Shown one piece after another: positions 16,399-22,677 of a stretch of 22,677 nucleotides of DNA (positions are counted from its first letter, which is position 1; each line of letters starts with the position of its first letter). Source of the DNA: Bacteroidales bacterium UBA6360 (GTDB taxonomy: Bacteria; Bacteroidota; Bacteroidia; Bacteroidales; UBA932); the NCBI GenBank assembly GCA_002440085.1, contig DJRM01000024.1, forward strand, positions 1-22,677. The letters are read 5' to 3'. The position numbers and the translations under genes are program-made. A model generated the notes under the pieces. The model saw only the letters and a program-made list of their open reading frames with translations. It ran no database searches and was not told the origin of the DNA.

Positions 16399-16968
16399 CT
16401 ATCTCGTCTCCCGATATTGGGCATACGACTGCTCAATCCTCCGCCTCTGCCCCTCGCTCATCCGTCCCTCCGCACGTGAGATCACCTCCCGCAGGCTGTC
16501 AGCAACCATCCTCATATCCCCGAAATCAGCGTCCTCCGAGGCACATTTCCTGCAGAACCCCTCATATCCGGAGACTATCCCCTCCCACACCGCGTCCTGC
16601 GCTCTCCGCGCATCGCAATATTTCTCAAGCAGCATTTCCGGAGCATCATCAGCCACTCCGGACACCTCGGCAATCACGTCACCGGCAGTGCTGAAAAAAC
16701 GCCAAGTCCCTCCTGCAAAACCTGCAATCACCTCATTCACAATAAAATAAACCCTATCACAGGAAACCGGTACGACGATATCGCCCACCGCATCGACCAC
16801 TCCCTCACCCGAGCCGCTGCTGACGATATAATATCCGTTCAGACAATCTTCCACGGAAGAATATTCCTCAGGGACACTATGATTCTTCTCGCGACAACCG
16901 AGAAACAGCACCGCTGACACGAAAGCCGCCGACATATATCCCAAAGCACGCATACCTACATCCGTCAT
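16399..16968 (-). CDS. Small lipoprotein with a WG-repeat-like segment
   Basis: This is a 189-residue lipoprotein. The start at 16968 overlaps the stop of the upstream regulator by ATGA, which favours it over an earlier in-frame Met at 16989. The signal ends AVLFLGC with lipobox Cys25, followed by Arg, Glu, Lys. The segment GYYIVSSGSGEGVVDAVGDI resembles a single WG-type beta repeat. The C-terminal third is helical with Cys and charged residues (CDARRAQD, CRKCASED, RMSEGQRRRIEQ). No enzyme motif was seen. The overlap with the regulator gene implies translational coupling, and the next gene starts 20 bp after its stop. Confidence 0.8.
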   Translation of the reverse strand: MTDVGMRALGYMSAAFVSAVLFLGCREKNHSVPEEYSSVEDCLNGYYIVSSGSGEGVVDAVGDIVVPVSCDRVYFIVNEVIAGFAGGTWRFFSTAGDVIAEVSGVADDAPEMLLEKYCDARRAQDAVWEGIVSGYEGFCRKCASEDADFGDMRMVADSLREVISRAEGRMSEGQRRRIEQSYAQYRETR

Positions 16969-17501
16969 TTTTTCTTGAGAATAATCCACAGGCCTGTTTT
17001 ATTGCTGCCATCTCGGCTTATATAACCATTCTCACGAAGAGATGCCATTTCTCGTTTTAGAGTCGCAAGTGATAAATTAACTTTCTCCGCCAGTTCATTC
17101 CTTGTCAGGAACGGCGCATTCTTAATGGCAGCAAGTATGGCCAACTGCCGCTCATTTATCGGCTCATTTATCGGCTCAACGACTCTCTTTCCATCGACCT
17201 CAACCGCCTGCACGTCTTCGTCATGCAAAAGATTGACATTGACCTTCTCACGGCTATTTATTGTATTCCAGAAGTCCTTGCGAATCTTGTCCGCATCCTC
17301 AACACCGGCTATCTCGAACCGTCCCGGAATTTCCTCCACGTCCATATTTTCCGCCACACCAAGCAATATGATGCCGCCGTTCGTGTTGGCAAAAGCTGAA
17401 TAGGTGTTCCATACCGAGCCCGGCACACACCTGGAGGCTTTCTTGCACTCCAATGTCGCGCGCTCGCCTTCCAGCAACATATTTTTCACATCAATGCTCA
17501 T
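16965..17501 (-). CDS. Miniature AlbA_2-winged-helix transcriptional regulator
   Basis: This is a 178-residue protein starting MSIDVKNMLLEGERATLECKKA at 17501; the frame extends to 17732 but only over the divergent kinase and promoter. Residues 11-107 form an AlbA_2/Schlafen-type domain with EGERATLECKKA and NTNGGIILLGV. Residues 109-117 are the repeat EPINEPINE. Residues 118-175 are a winged helix (RQLAILAAIKNAPFLTRNELAEKVNLS...). Standard relatives are near 400-500 residues, with the end of AlbA_2 and an ATPase-like region between these parts; here those are missing without a frameshift. The gene heads the four-gene operon and is coupled by ATGA to the lipoprotein gene. It is probably a DNA-binding regulator, possibly of its own operon and the divergent kinase. 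Confidence 0.85.
   Translation of the reverse strand: MSIDVKNMLLEGERATLECKKASRCVPGSVWNTYSAFANTNGGIILLGVAENMDVEEIPGRFEIAGVEDADKIRKDFWNTINSREKVNVNLLHDEDVQAVEVDGKRVVEPINEPINERQLAILAAIKNAPFLTRNELAEKVNLSLATLKREMASLRENGYISRDGSNKTGLWIILKKK
17151..17178. repeat. 12-bp direct repeat at the AlbA_2/winged-helix junction
   Basis: Two perfect copies of CTCATTTATCGG (17151-17162, 17163-17174) are followed by a partial third (CTCA). They encode the EPIN tetrapeptides exactly where the central domain of longer relatives would be. Such repeats can promote in-frame deletion or copy-number change. Confidence 0.85.
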
Positions 17502-17521
17502 TACCAAATTGTTTTCATTTC

Positions 17522-17529
17522 CAAAGGTA
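17522..17529 (-). promoter_or_regulatory. Predicted -7 element for the regulator operon
   Basis: Minus-strand TACCTTTG is an exact TAnnTTTG match 20 bp before the ATG at 17501. In the same 66-bp divergent gap a plus-strand TTACTTTG (17552-17559, 7/8 match) may serve the kinase gene, which would then have a very short leader. Confidence 0.55.
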
Positions 17530-17567
17530 CGATTTTTTGAAGAAAAAGCCGTTACTTTGCAATCGCA

Positions 17568-18614
17568 ATGGAGATGAGTTCGGTCATATTCGGTTCCGTG
17601 GAGGAGGGATTCGGGGACACCGCGTCCCCGGAGGTGGAGTTCGTGTATGATTCCGCTAGAGGGCATTCGAGGCTCGGGCGGACTGTAATCGACGGGAAGG
17701 TTGTGTGCATCAAAGCGTTGAAGGAAGAACATGTCGGAAATCCGGTCTATGAAGGACTGCTTGAAAAGGAATATGAAATCGGAATCTCAGTTGAACATCC
17801 GAACATCTGCCGCACACTGGATTTCCGGAGCTTCGGCTCGCTCGGGAACTGCATCGTCATGGAATGGGTTGAGGGAGAGACGCTTGAAGAGGTACTGCGG
17901 GGCGGAGGAATGACGCCGTCTCTCGCGCACAAGGTAATACTCGAACTCTGCGACGCACTCGACGCCCTTCACCACAGGCAGATTGTCCATCGGGACATAA
18001 AGCCGGGAAACATCATGCTGGCACGCAACGGACAGAATGTCAAGCTAATAGACTTCGGGCTCGCTGACACGGACACCCACGCGAGGCTAAAGATGGCGGC
18101 CGGCACGGAGTCCTACGCGGCACCGGAACAGGTGGCCGGAACTCTCCTCGATGAACGCAGCGACATCTACGCCCTCGGCAAGGTCATCGACGACATCGCC
18201 GAGGTCCTGCGTAGAAGCAGTCGCAGACCAGAAGGCCCCAAGGATAAGGATGGCGATGCAGCCGGACGGCTCGGCCCGCGCAGCAGCATCGCAGGACCGC
18301 GCAGCCGCCTCGCAAGACTGCGCAGGAGTATCGCAGCCCGTCGCGGCAGCCGTTTCTGGAAAGGCATAGCAGCAAAATGCACCGCGCCAGAAATCGACAG
18401 GAGAGTCAGCGATGCCGCAGCGCTCAAACAGCTGATTTTCAAGAAAGAACGCCTCCGCAGGCAGATCCCGCTCATCATCTCGGCAGTTGCCCTCGCCTCC
18501 GCCATAATCCTGTGGCTCTGCGCCCCGCACGTCTCCCGTCTCCACGAAGGCCACAAAATCGACGGCCTCGTCCGCGGCCTCACCGAAGAACTCCTGTCCT
18601 CCCCGACGGAATAG
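17568..18614 (+). CDS. Membrane-anchored Hanks-type Ser/Thr protein kinase
   Basis: The 348-residue product has a kinase domain at about 25-290: ATP-binding Lys K49 (VVCIKAL), alpha-C Glu near 68-70, hinge MEWVEG, catalytic HRDIKPGN at 141-148, DFG at 162-164, APEQ at 185-188 and the SDIYALG helix at 198-204. The usual glycine loop is reduced to HSRLGRT around 33-39. A basic, repetitive insert at about 213-262 separates the F-helix region from the closing FWKGIAAKCTAPEIDRR segment. A single transmembrane helix at about 300-318 leaves a short outer tail of about 30 residues with no sensor domain. All catalytic residues are present, so it is probably active. It is divergent from the regulator/envelope operon 66 bp away, a likely functional partner. 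Confidence 0.92.
   Translation: MEMSSVIFGSVEEGFGDTASPEVEFVYDSARGHSRLGRTVIDGKVVCIKALKEEHVGNPVYEGLLEKEYEIGISVEHPNICRTLDFRSFGSLGNCIVMEWVEGETLEEVLRGGGMTPSLAHKVILELCDALDALHHRQIVHRDIKPGNIMLARNGQNVKLIDFGLADTDTHARLKMAAGTESYAAPEQVAGTLLDERSDIYALGKVIDDIAEVLRRSSRRPEGPKDKDGDAAGRLGPRSSIAGPRSRLARLRRSIAARRGSRFWKGIAAKCTAPEIDRRVSDAAALKQLIFKKERLRRQIPLIISAVALASAIILWLCAPHVSRLHEGHKIDGLVRGLTEELLSSPTE
18279..18341 (+). repeat. Degenerate 21-bp tandem repeat, three copies, in the kinase gene
   Basis: Three 21-bp units encode RSSIAGP, RSRLARL and RRSIAAR in the kinase insert. The DNA similarity (repeated GC-rich blocks around TCGCA) is clearer than the protein similarity, as expected for a minisatellite that expanded in frame. 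Confidence 0.6.
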
Positions 18615-18694
18615 ATGTATTTTTGCGCCGCAGAAAAAACAATACATCATAAAATAACGAAAAAACATTATCTTTGCATATTATAAGATGTATT
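18614..18694. promoter_or_regulatory. Probable operator region of hipBA
   Basis: Three exact copies of an 8-bp half-site occur in 81 bp: GATGTATT at 18614-18621, its reverse complement AATACATC at 18641-18648, and GATGTATT at 18687-18694. The last two flank the predicted -7 element of hipB symmetrically, as an autorepressor site would. HipB proteins are known to repress their own operon by binding inverted repeats. Confidence 0.55.
18669..18676 (+). promoter_or_regulatory. Predicted -7 element for hipBA
   Basis: TATCTTTG is an exact TAnnTTTG match 22 bp before the ATG at 18699, lying between two inverted half-sites. A second exact match, TATTTTTG, is at 18618-18625 and overlaps the first half-site. 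Confidence 0.6.
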
Positions 18695-18698
18695 GACG

Positions 18699-19019
18699 AT
18701 GACTAAAAATACGATGGGTACCAAATTGCCACGAAAATTAGAGCAGAAAATGCAAGTGGTGGGAGAGCAAATCAAACTGGCTCGCCTACGAAGAAATCTG
18801 AGCGTAGCCCAAGTGGCAGAACGTGCCACATGTTCTCCTTTGACCATATCTCGAATAGAGAAGGGGGCCCCGACAGTGGCAATCGGAATTTATCTGCGTG
18901 TGCTGTATGCCTTGCAGCTTGACGATGACATTCTGTGGCTGGCAAAAGAAGACAAATTGGGACGAGCATTGCAAGATTTGAATTTGAAGACAAGGGAACG
19001 CGCATCAAAAAAGGAATAG
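18699..19019 (+). CDS. hipB: HipB-like helix-turn-helix antitoxin/repressor
   Basis: This is a 106-residue XRE/Cro-type DNA-binding protein. The helix-turn-helix region is at about 21-75: GEQIKLARLRRNLSVAQVAERATCSPLTISRIEKG. A basic tail ends TRERASKKE. I start at the ATG at 18699; a TTG two codons earlier (18693) lies in the third operator half-site. In HipBA systems HipB binds and neutralises the HipA kinase and represses the operon. hipA begins three bases after its stop. Base composition is visibly more A/T-rich than in the kinase and lipoprotein genes on either side, consistent with acquisition of the hipBA pair by transfer. Confidence 0.9.
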   Translation: MTKNTMGTKLPRKLEQKMQVVGEQIKLARLRRNLSVAQVAERATCSPLTISRIEKGAPTVAIGIYLRVLYALQLDDDILWLAKEDKLGRALQDLNLKTRERASKKE

Positions 19020-19022
19020 ACG

Positions 19023-20285
19023 ATGGAAAAACTATATGTATATGCTGATTTTAACTGGCTGAAGGATATTGGATTCATTGGAGAATTGGGGTATGAATCA
19101 CTCCGTGGCTCGGACAGCTATTGCTTTACATTCAGCGATGAATGGCTGAAAATGCACGGCGATCTGTTCTTGAGTGACGACTTGAACAACTACCCGGGCC
19201 AACAATATACGCAGCCGGGGAAAGACATATTCGGATGTTTTTCTGATGCATTACCGGACCGCTGGGGACGAACCCTGCTGTTACGGCGCGAGCAACTTCG
19301 GGCAACGGAAGAAAAGCGGCCGGTGCGACGACTATCCTCATTTGATTTCCTGACCGGCATTGATGATTTTTCCCGAATGGGCGCTTTTCGCTTCAAGGAA
19401 AGCCCTGACGGGGAGTTTATAAATACGAGCGAGTCGTTGAAAATTCCTCCATTAGCGGAAATCAGAGAATTGATTGCAGCCAGCGCAGAGATTGAGAGAA
19501 GTGAAGAGGATAATGTGCTTCCCGCCCGAAAGTGGATTGCACAACTTGTGCAGCCGGGGTCTTCATTGGGCGGAGCAAGGCCGAAAGCCAATGTAATTGA
19601 CCAGGATAAAACTCTGTACATTGCCAAGTTCCCATCACGCAAAGACGATTACGATGCCGGGCTTTGGGAACATTTCAGCCATCTGCTTGCTGCAAAGGTC
19701 GGGATAAATGCGGCGAAAACTAAAGTCATTTCCACAGGCGAAAAATATCACACTCTGCTTTCTGAGCGTTTTGACAGAACAAAATGTGGAAAACGGATTC
19801 ATTTTGCTTCCGCAATGACTTTATTGGGACTTACCGATGGAGACAACGCGACTACTGGGCATGGCTATCTTGATATAGTTGACTTCATCATTCAGAATTG
19901 TACGGATGTAGAACGCAATCTGCAGGAACTCTATCGCCGTGTGGCTTTAAACATCTGCATCGGTAACAGCGACGACCACTTCCGCAATCATGGTTTTCTT
20001 CTGACTGCAAAAGGTTGGACGCTATCACCGGCATACGACATAAACCCGACTTTGAATGAATATCAGAGCCTGCTTATCTCGTCAACTTCCAATAAATCGG
20101 AGCTAAATGTCTTGCTTGAAGCCTGTGAAGAGTATATGATCAATCTCAAGACAGCCGAGAGAATTATCTCTGAGGTTGCTGAAGGAGTGAAAGGATGGCG
20201 TGAGACGGCCGGACAATTGGGCATATCGAGAAGGGAAACAGAAATGTTCGCCGGAGTATTGGACGGAAGATACAACCGCCGATGA
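19023..20285 (+). CDS. hipA: HipA-family Ser/Thr kinase toxin
   Basis: This is a full-length 420-residue HipA-type kinase. In E. coli, HipA phosphorylates glutamyl-tRNA synthetase and causes growth arrest; the target here is unknown. The N-terminal lobe (1-125) includes FGCFSDALPDRWGR at 70-83. The Ser/Gly loop PGSSLGGARPK (178-188) corresponds to the autophosphorylated loop. K202 in YIAKF is the likely ATP-binding Lys. The catalytic segment GNSDDHFRNHG is at 314-324, with D317/D318 and N322, and the metal-binding YDINP at 338-342. No truncation or key loss is seen, so it should be active. It is coupled to hipB (3-bp gap) and its stop overlaps by 4 bp the start of a surface lipoprotein gene. 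Like hipB it is relatively A/T-rich. Confidence 0.95.
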   Translation: MEKLYVYADFNWLKDIGFIGELGYESLRGSDSYCFTFSDEWLKMHGDLFLSDDLNNYPGQQYTQPGKDIFGCFSDALPDRWGRTLLLRREQLRATEEKRPVRRLSSFDFLTGIDDFSRMGAFRFKESPDGEFINTSESLKIPPLAEIRELIAASAEIERSEEDNVLPARKWIAQLVQPGSSLGGARPKANVIDQDKTLYIAKFPSRKDDYDAGLWEHFSHLLAAKVGINAAKTKVISTGEKYHTLLSERFDRTKCGKRIHFASAMTLLGLTDGDNATTGHGYLDIVDFIIQNCTDVERNLQELYRRVALNICIGNSDDHFRNHGFLLTAKGWTLSPAYDINPTLNEYQSLLISSTSNKSELNVLLEACEEYMINLKTAERIISEVAEGVKGWRETAGQLGISRRETEMFAGVLDGRYNRR

Positions 20286-22357
20286 AAAGAACCGTCATAT
20301 TGCTGGCTGCGGCGCTATTCGCGCTTTCCTGCCTGTCCGACCCGGAGCCGGAGCAGTTCGGACCGCCGAGAATTACCGGCACGAGCTCGACTGTCGAAAG
20401 GAATGCCGTGGTTCTCACCTGCGAGGTCTCAGGAAGCCGGAGGGTCAAGGATTGCGGATTCATGTTCGGGACAGATGAGGAAAACCTTGGCAGGAATGTC
20501 TGCAGCTGGAACGGGGACGGGAAATTCTCAATGAGGCTTGACGGTCTCACGTTCAATGTCGACTACTATTTCAGATCATTTATCGGCAACGGACGTGACG
20601 AACTCTCCTCCGCGCTGAAACACCTCAAGATTCAGCAGCGGCTTCCTGAAATAGAGCTCCGCCCCGTGACTGACAGAACCTCGGAAAGGATTACTGTGGA
20701 ATATGTCGTCAGCGAAAACTTCAGCGGAGAAATGATTGTGTGCGGCCTATGCTGGGGAACAGAGCCGGATCCTACGATAGAGACGACGTCCAAAACCGTT
20801 GACAGCGCGAAATACGGCATCCACACGACAGAAATCCGCGGCCTCACCGTCGGACAGACATATCATCTGAGAGCATACGCCATCAATGCCAAGGGCACGG
20901 CCTACAGCGACGAGCAGCTTTTCTATGTCCCCGTATCCTTCGAGGACAGGGAGTTTCATGAATATATGCTTGGCATCGGGGACACCGACGGAGACGGCTA
21001 TCTGAGCCTTGAGGAGGCAGAATCTATCCGGGAAATCAGCCTGTGCACCGACAACGTGAACAGCCTGTCAGGACTCGAGTTCTGCACAGCTCTGACAAAG
21101 ATAGACTGCTTCGGAAGCACCGGACAGGCCGGAGGATTGTCCGAAGTCGATCTGAAATCATTTGTGAACCTCGAACGCCTCTGGCTCAGCAACAACCGAC
21201 TATCTGCCATCGACCTTTCAGAAAACCGAAACCTCAAGACCATTGCCCTGAACGGGAATCTCCTTCGTACGATGGAACTGCCGAACGCCGCTGAACTCGC
21301 AAGCATCGACGTGTCCGACAACAAGATTGAAGGAATTGACCTCAGCGCGTTCCCGTCGCTTAAAAGCGTGAGTGCTGCCAATAATCCGCTTGCAGCCATC
21401 TCACTTCCGGCAGACTCTGCCATCGAGGAACTCGACATCAGCGAAACCGGGCTTTCCGGCCTAAATGACATATTCAAGAAAGTAAGGAACCTCAGACATT
21501 TGAAAGTCAAAGGAATACTACAGGATTCAGACAAAATATACATACTCACGCAGTTGGAGGAGCTCGACTGCTCCGGCAGCGGCATCTCTGAAATAAACCT
21601 CCGCTTCAACCGCTTTCTCAAAAGCCTCGACATCAGGAACTGCCCCGCACTGTCCGTGCTTGACATTTGTCTCAACGATGCGCTCACGCAACTGAACTGC
21701 ACGGGATGCGGCAATCTCAAGACCATATTCATGGTGGAGACACAGCGCATCGACGGCATAAACACGAATCTCGCGCAAGGCTGCAATAAGCCGGAGACCA
21801 CGTCAATCGTATATTCTGCCAAAATCGAAGACCCGGAGTTTTCCCGTTTTCTCACGGAAACTTTCGACCGGAACTACGATTCTTTTGTCTGCATCACCGA
21901 GGTCGAGGACGTTGAGGAAGTGAAAATCGACAACACGGCATATTCGGGGATATCCTCACTCCACGGAATCGAAATGTTCCGTTCCCTCAAAAGGCTCTCC
22001 GTCCCGGGTCAGAACATCAAAGAACTCGACCTTGCGGGCAATGCGTTTCTCGCCGAGCTCAACTGCGACAGCAACCCACTGTCCCTCATTAGCTTGCAGG
22101 AATGCTCCAAACTACGCATCCTCTACTGCCAGTCAACACCTCTCCCAAGCATAGACCTCTCCGGCTGCGCCGAACTTGAGGAAGCCTATTTCTACAACAG
22201 CCGATTCACCGAACTCGACCTGTCCGCCAGTCCCAACCTGAAAGTCCTTGACTGCACCTCCTGCCCGAACCTTGTCCGCATCGTCCTCAACAAGGCCTGC
22301 GCAAACTCGGGGAGAATCACCAAGGACGCGCAGGCGGAAGTTTTTATTTTACAGTGA
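20282..22357 (+). CDS. Leucine-rich-repeat lipoprotein with FN3 and EF-hand-like modules
   Basis: This is a 691-residue lipoprotein. The signal MKRTVILLAAALFALSC ends at Cys17, followed by LSD-PEPEQ. There are two fibronectin-III-like domains at about 28-115 and 122-216 (LTVGQTYHLRAYAINAKGTAYS). An EF-hand-type loop DTDGDGYLSLEE is at 234-245, with Asp/Ser/Glu at ligand positions 1, 3, 5, 9 and 12. A leucine-rich-repeat run at about 255-485 follows (LERLWLSNNRLSAIDLSEN style). A second copy of the module starts near 512, with a weaker loop DRNYDSFVCITE at 529-540 and repeats to about 680. It is probably anchored in the outer membrane for binding a protein or glycan. The start overlaps hipA by ATGA, yet composition returns to that of the host genes. 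The 3' end overlaps the convergent Rpn-type gene by 9 bp. Confidence 0.9.
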   Translation: MKRTVILLAAALFALSCLSDPEPEQFGPPRITGTSSTVERNAVVLTCEVSGSRRVKDCGFMFGTDEENLGRNVCSWNGDGKFSMRLDGLTFNVDYYFRSFIGNGRDELSSALKHLKIQQRLPEIELRPVTDRTSERITVEYVVSENFSGEMIVCGLCWGTEPDPTIETTSKTVDSAKYGIHTTEIRGLTVGQTYHLRAYAINAKGTAYSDEQLFYVPVSFEDREFHEYMLGIGDTDGDGYLSLEEAESIREISLCTDNVNSLSGLEFCTALTKIDCFGSTGQAGGLSEVDLKSFVNLERLWLSNNRLSAIDLSENRNLKTIALNGNLLRTMELPNAAELASIDVSDNKIEGIDLSAFPSLKSVSAANNPLAAISLPADSAIEELDISETGLSGLNDIFKKVRNLRHLKVKGILQDSDKIYILTQLEELDCSGSGISEINLRFNRFLKSLDIRNCPALSVLDICLNDALTQLNCTGCGNLKTIFMVETQRIDGINTNLAQGCNKPETTSIVYSAKIEDPEFSRFLTETFDRNYDSFVCITEVEDVEEVKIDNTAYSGISSLHGIEMFRSLKRLSVPGQNIKELDLAGNAFLAELNCDSNPLSLISLQECSKLRILYCQSTPLPSIDLSGCAELEEAYFYNSRFTELDLSASPNLKVLDCTSCPNLVRIVLNKACANSGRITKDAQAEVFILQ

Positions 22358-22677
22358 CTTCACAAACTCCAAGTTGAGACCTATGCAGTCAGCAATCACT
22401 TCAGGAGGAATGCCTGCCTTAAGAAGATTCCTGGCATTCTCCATCTTATTCATTCTTTTACCCTCTTCAATTCCTTTCTCAATACCTTTCTCAATACCCT
22501 TCTTCATTCCTTTCTCCAAGCCTTCTGCCATACCTTTCTCCATACCCTCGGCATAGCCGCTCTGCTGCGCGTATTCGCGCTGTGCAATAATGTCGCGTTC
22601 CAGCATCATATTCCTTTCGTAATTAAGTTTTTTACTCTCCGGAAAGGCGGCAATACGGCAGGCTTCGAGCAGTTTAT
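22349..22677 (-). CDS. Rpn-type PD-(D/E)XK nuclease/transposase, C-terminal part (cut by window edge)
   Basis: The frame is open from its TAA at 22349-22351 to the right edge of the window, so the 5' part lies outside. The visible part begins KLLEACRIAAFPESKKLNYERN (first two bases of the edge codon excluded). It continues through a coiled stretch DIIAQREYAQQSGYAEG, a run of Gly-x-Glu-Lys tetrapeptides and a C-terminal helix ENARNLLKAGIPPEVIADCIGL. This is the characteristic tail of the Rpn/PD-(D/E)XK transposase-like family found in many copies in Bacteroidota. The nuclease core is not visible here, so activity cannot be judged. An internal Met at 22609 is not the true start. Confidence 0.85.
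   Translation of the reverse strand, partial: KLLEACRIAAFPESKKLNYERNMMLERDIIAQREYAQQSGYAEGMEKGMAEGLEKGMKKGIEKGIEKGIEEGKRMNKMENARNLLKAGIPPEVIADCIGLNLEFVKSL
22463..22558 (-). repeat. 12-bp tandem repeat, eight copies, in the Rpn-type gene
   Basis: Eight tetrapeptide units (GYAE, GMEK, GMAE, GLEK, GMKK, GIEK, GIEK, GIEE) are encoded by consecutive 12-bp units. The units keep the frame when copy number changes. It is a helical, charged linker typical of this family and probably variable between strains. Confidence 0.85.

Noticed and set aside
17502..17732. N-terminal extension of the AlbA_2 regulator
   Set aside because: The extension runs through the divergent promoter and into the kinase coding region. 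The AlbA_2 domain starts normally from the Met at 17501.
22463..22558. CRISPR-like array
   Set aside because: The regular 12-bp period has no spacers and is in frame within a protein gene, as a Gly-x-Glu-Lys repeat.

Overview
The window looks like the chromosome of a member of the Bacteroidota, most likely a high-GC gut Bacteroidales (Rikenellaceae/Alistipes-like or a relative; the genus is inference). The main evidence is the repeated occurrence, just upstream of start codons, of the Bacteroidota -7 promoter element TAnnTTTG in place of a sigma70 -10 box. A TonB-type outer-membrane barrel with a carboxypeptidase-regulatory-like N-terminus, many short lipobox signal peptides, FN3/EF-hand/LRR surface lipoproteins and the Rpn-type nuclease/transposase family support this. 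Gene packing is tight, with several ATGA overlaps and convergent genes that overlap at their 3' ends. The window holds 17 protein genes and one tRNA, and no stretch over 300 bases lacks a gene.

Layout. 1-3613: a short-chain dehydrogenase (-), divergent from cysS and an exonuclease III gene (+). 3599-8380: a minus-strand group made of a flippase-like membrane protein, a secreted SGNH hydrolase and a TonB-family outer-membrane barrel. 8484-11229: a shared divergent promoter with a 12-bp inverted repeat, then a plus-strand set of PfkB nucleoside kinase, a small conserved protein and a DUF368/PopT undecaprenyl-phosphate translocase. 11301-11374: tRNA-Arg(TCT). 11372-13075: a large lipoprotein whose promoter spacer contains a run of nine G's. 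13193-17501: a four-gene minus-strand operon of a miniature AlbA_2/winged-helix regulator, a small lipoprotein, a large exported protein and an outer-membrane barrel. It is divergent from a membrane-anchored Ser/Thr kinase (17568-18614). 18614-20285: hipB and hipA with three copies of an 8-bp half-site at their promoter. hipA overlaps by 4 bp an LRR/EF-hand lipoprotein (20282-22357), which runs into the C-terminal part of an Rpn-type gene cut by the window edge.

How the genes may work together. The strongest candidate for an undescribed system is 13193-18614: a transmembrane Hanks-type kinase back to back with an operon for a transcription factor and three envelope proteins, which resembles a signalling module for the cell envelope. 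A second candidate is a three-gene hipB-hipA-surface lipoprotein unit. A third is a phase-variable promoter at 13094-13125. Across genes, several conserved proteins (SDR, CysS, exonuclease III, kinase, the large exported protein) carry extra Ala/Gly/Ser/charged segments inside or between domains, one of them a degenerate 21-bp tandem repeat. This suggests a lineage-wide tendency to gain such inserts. All functional links are inferred from gene order; no database search was possible.
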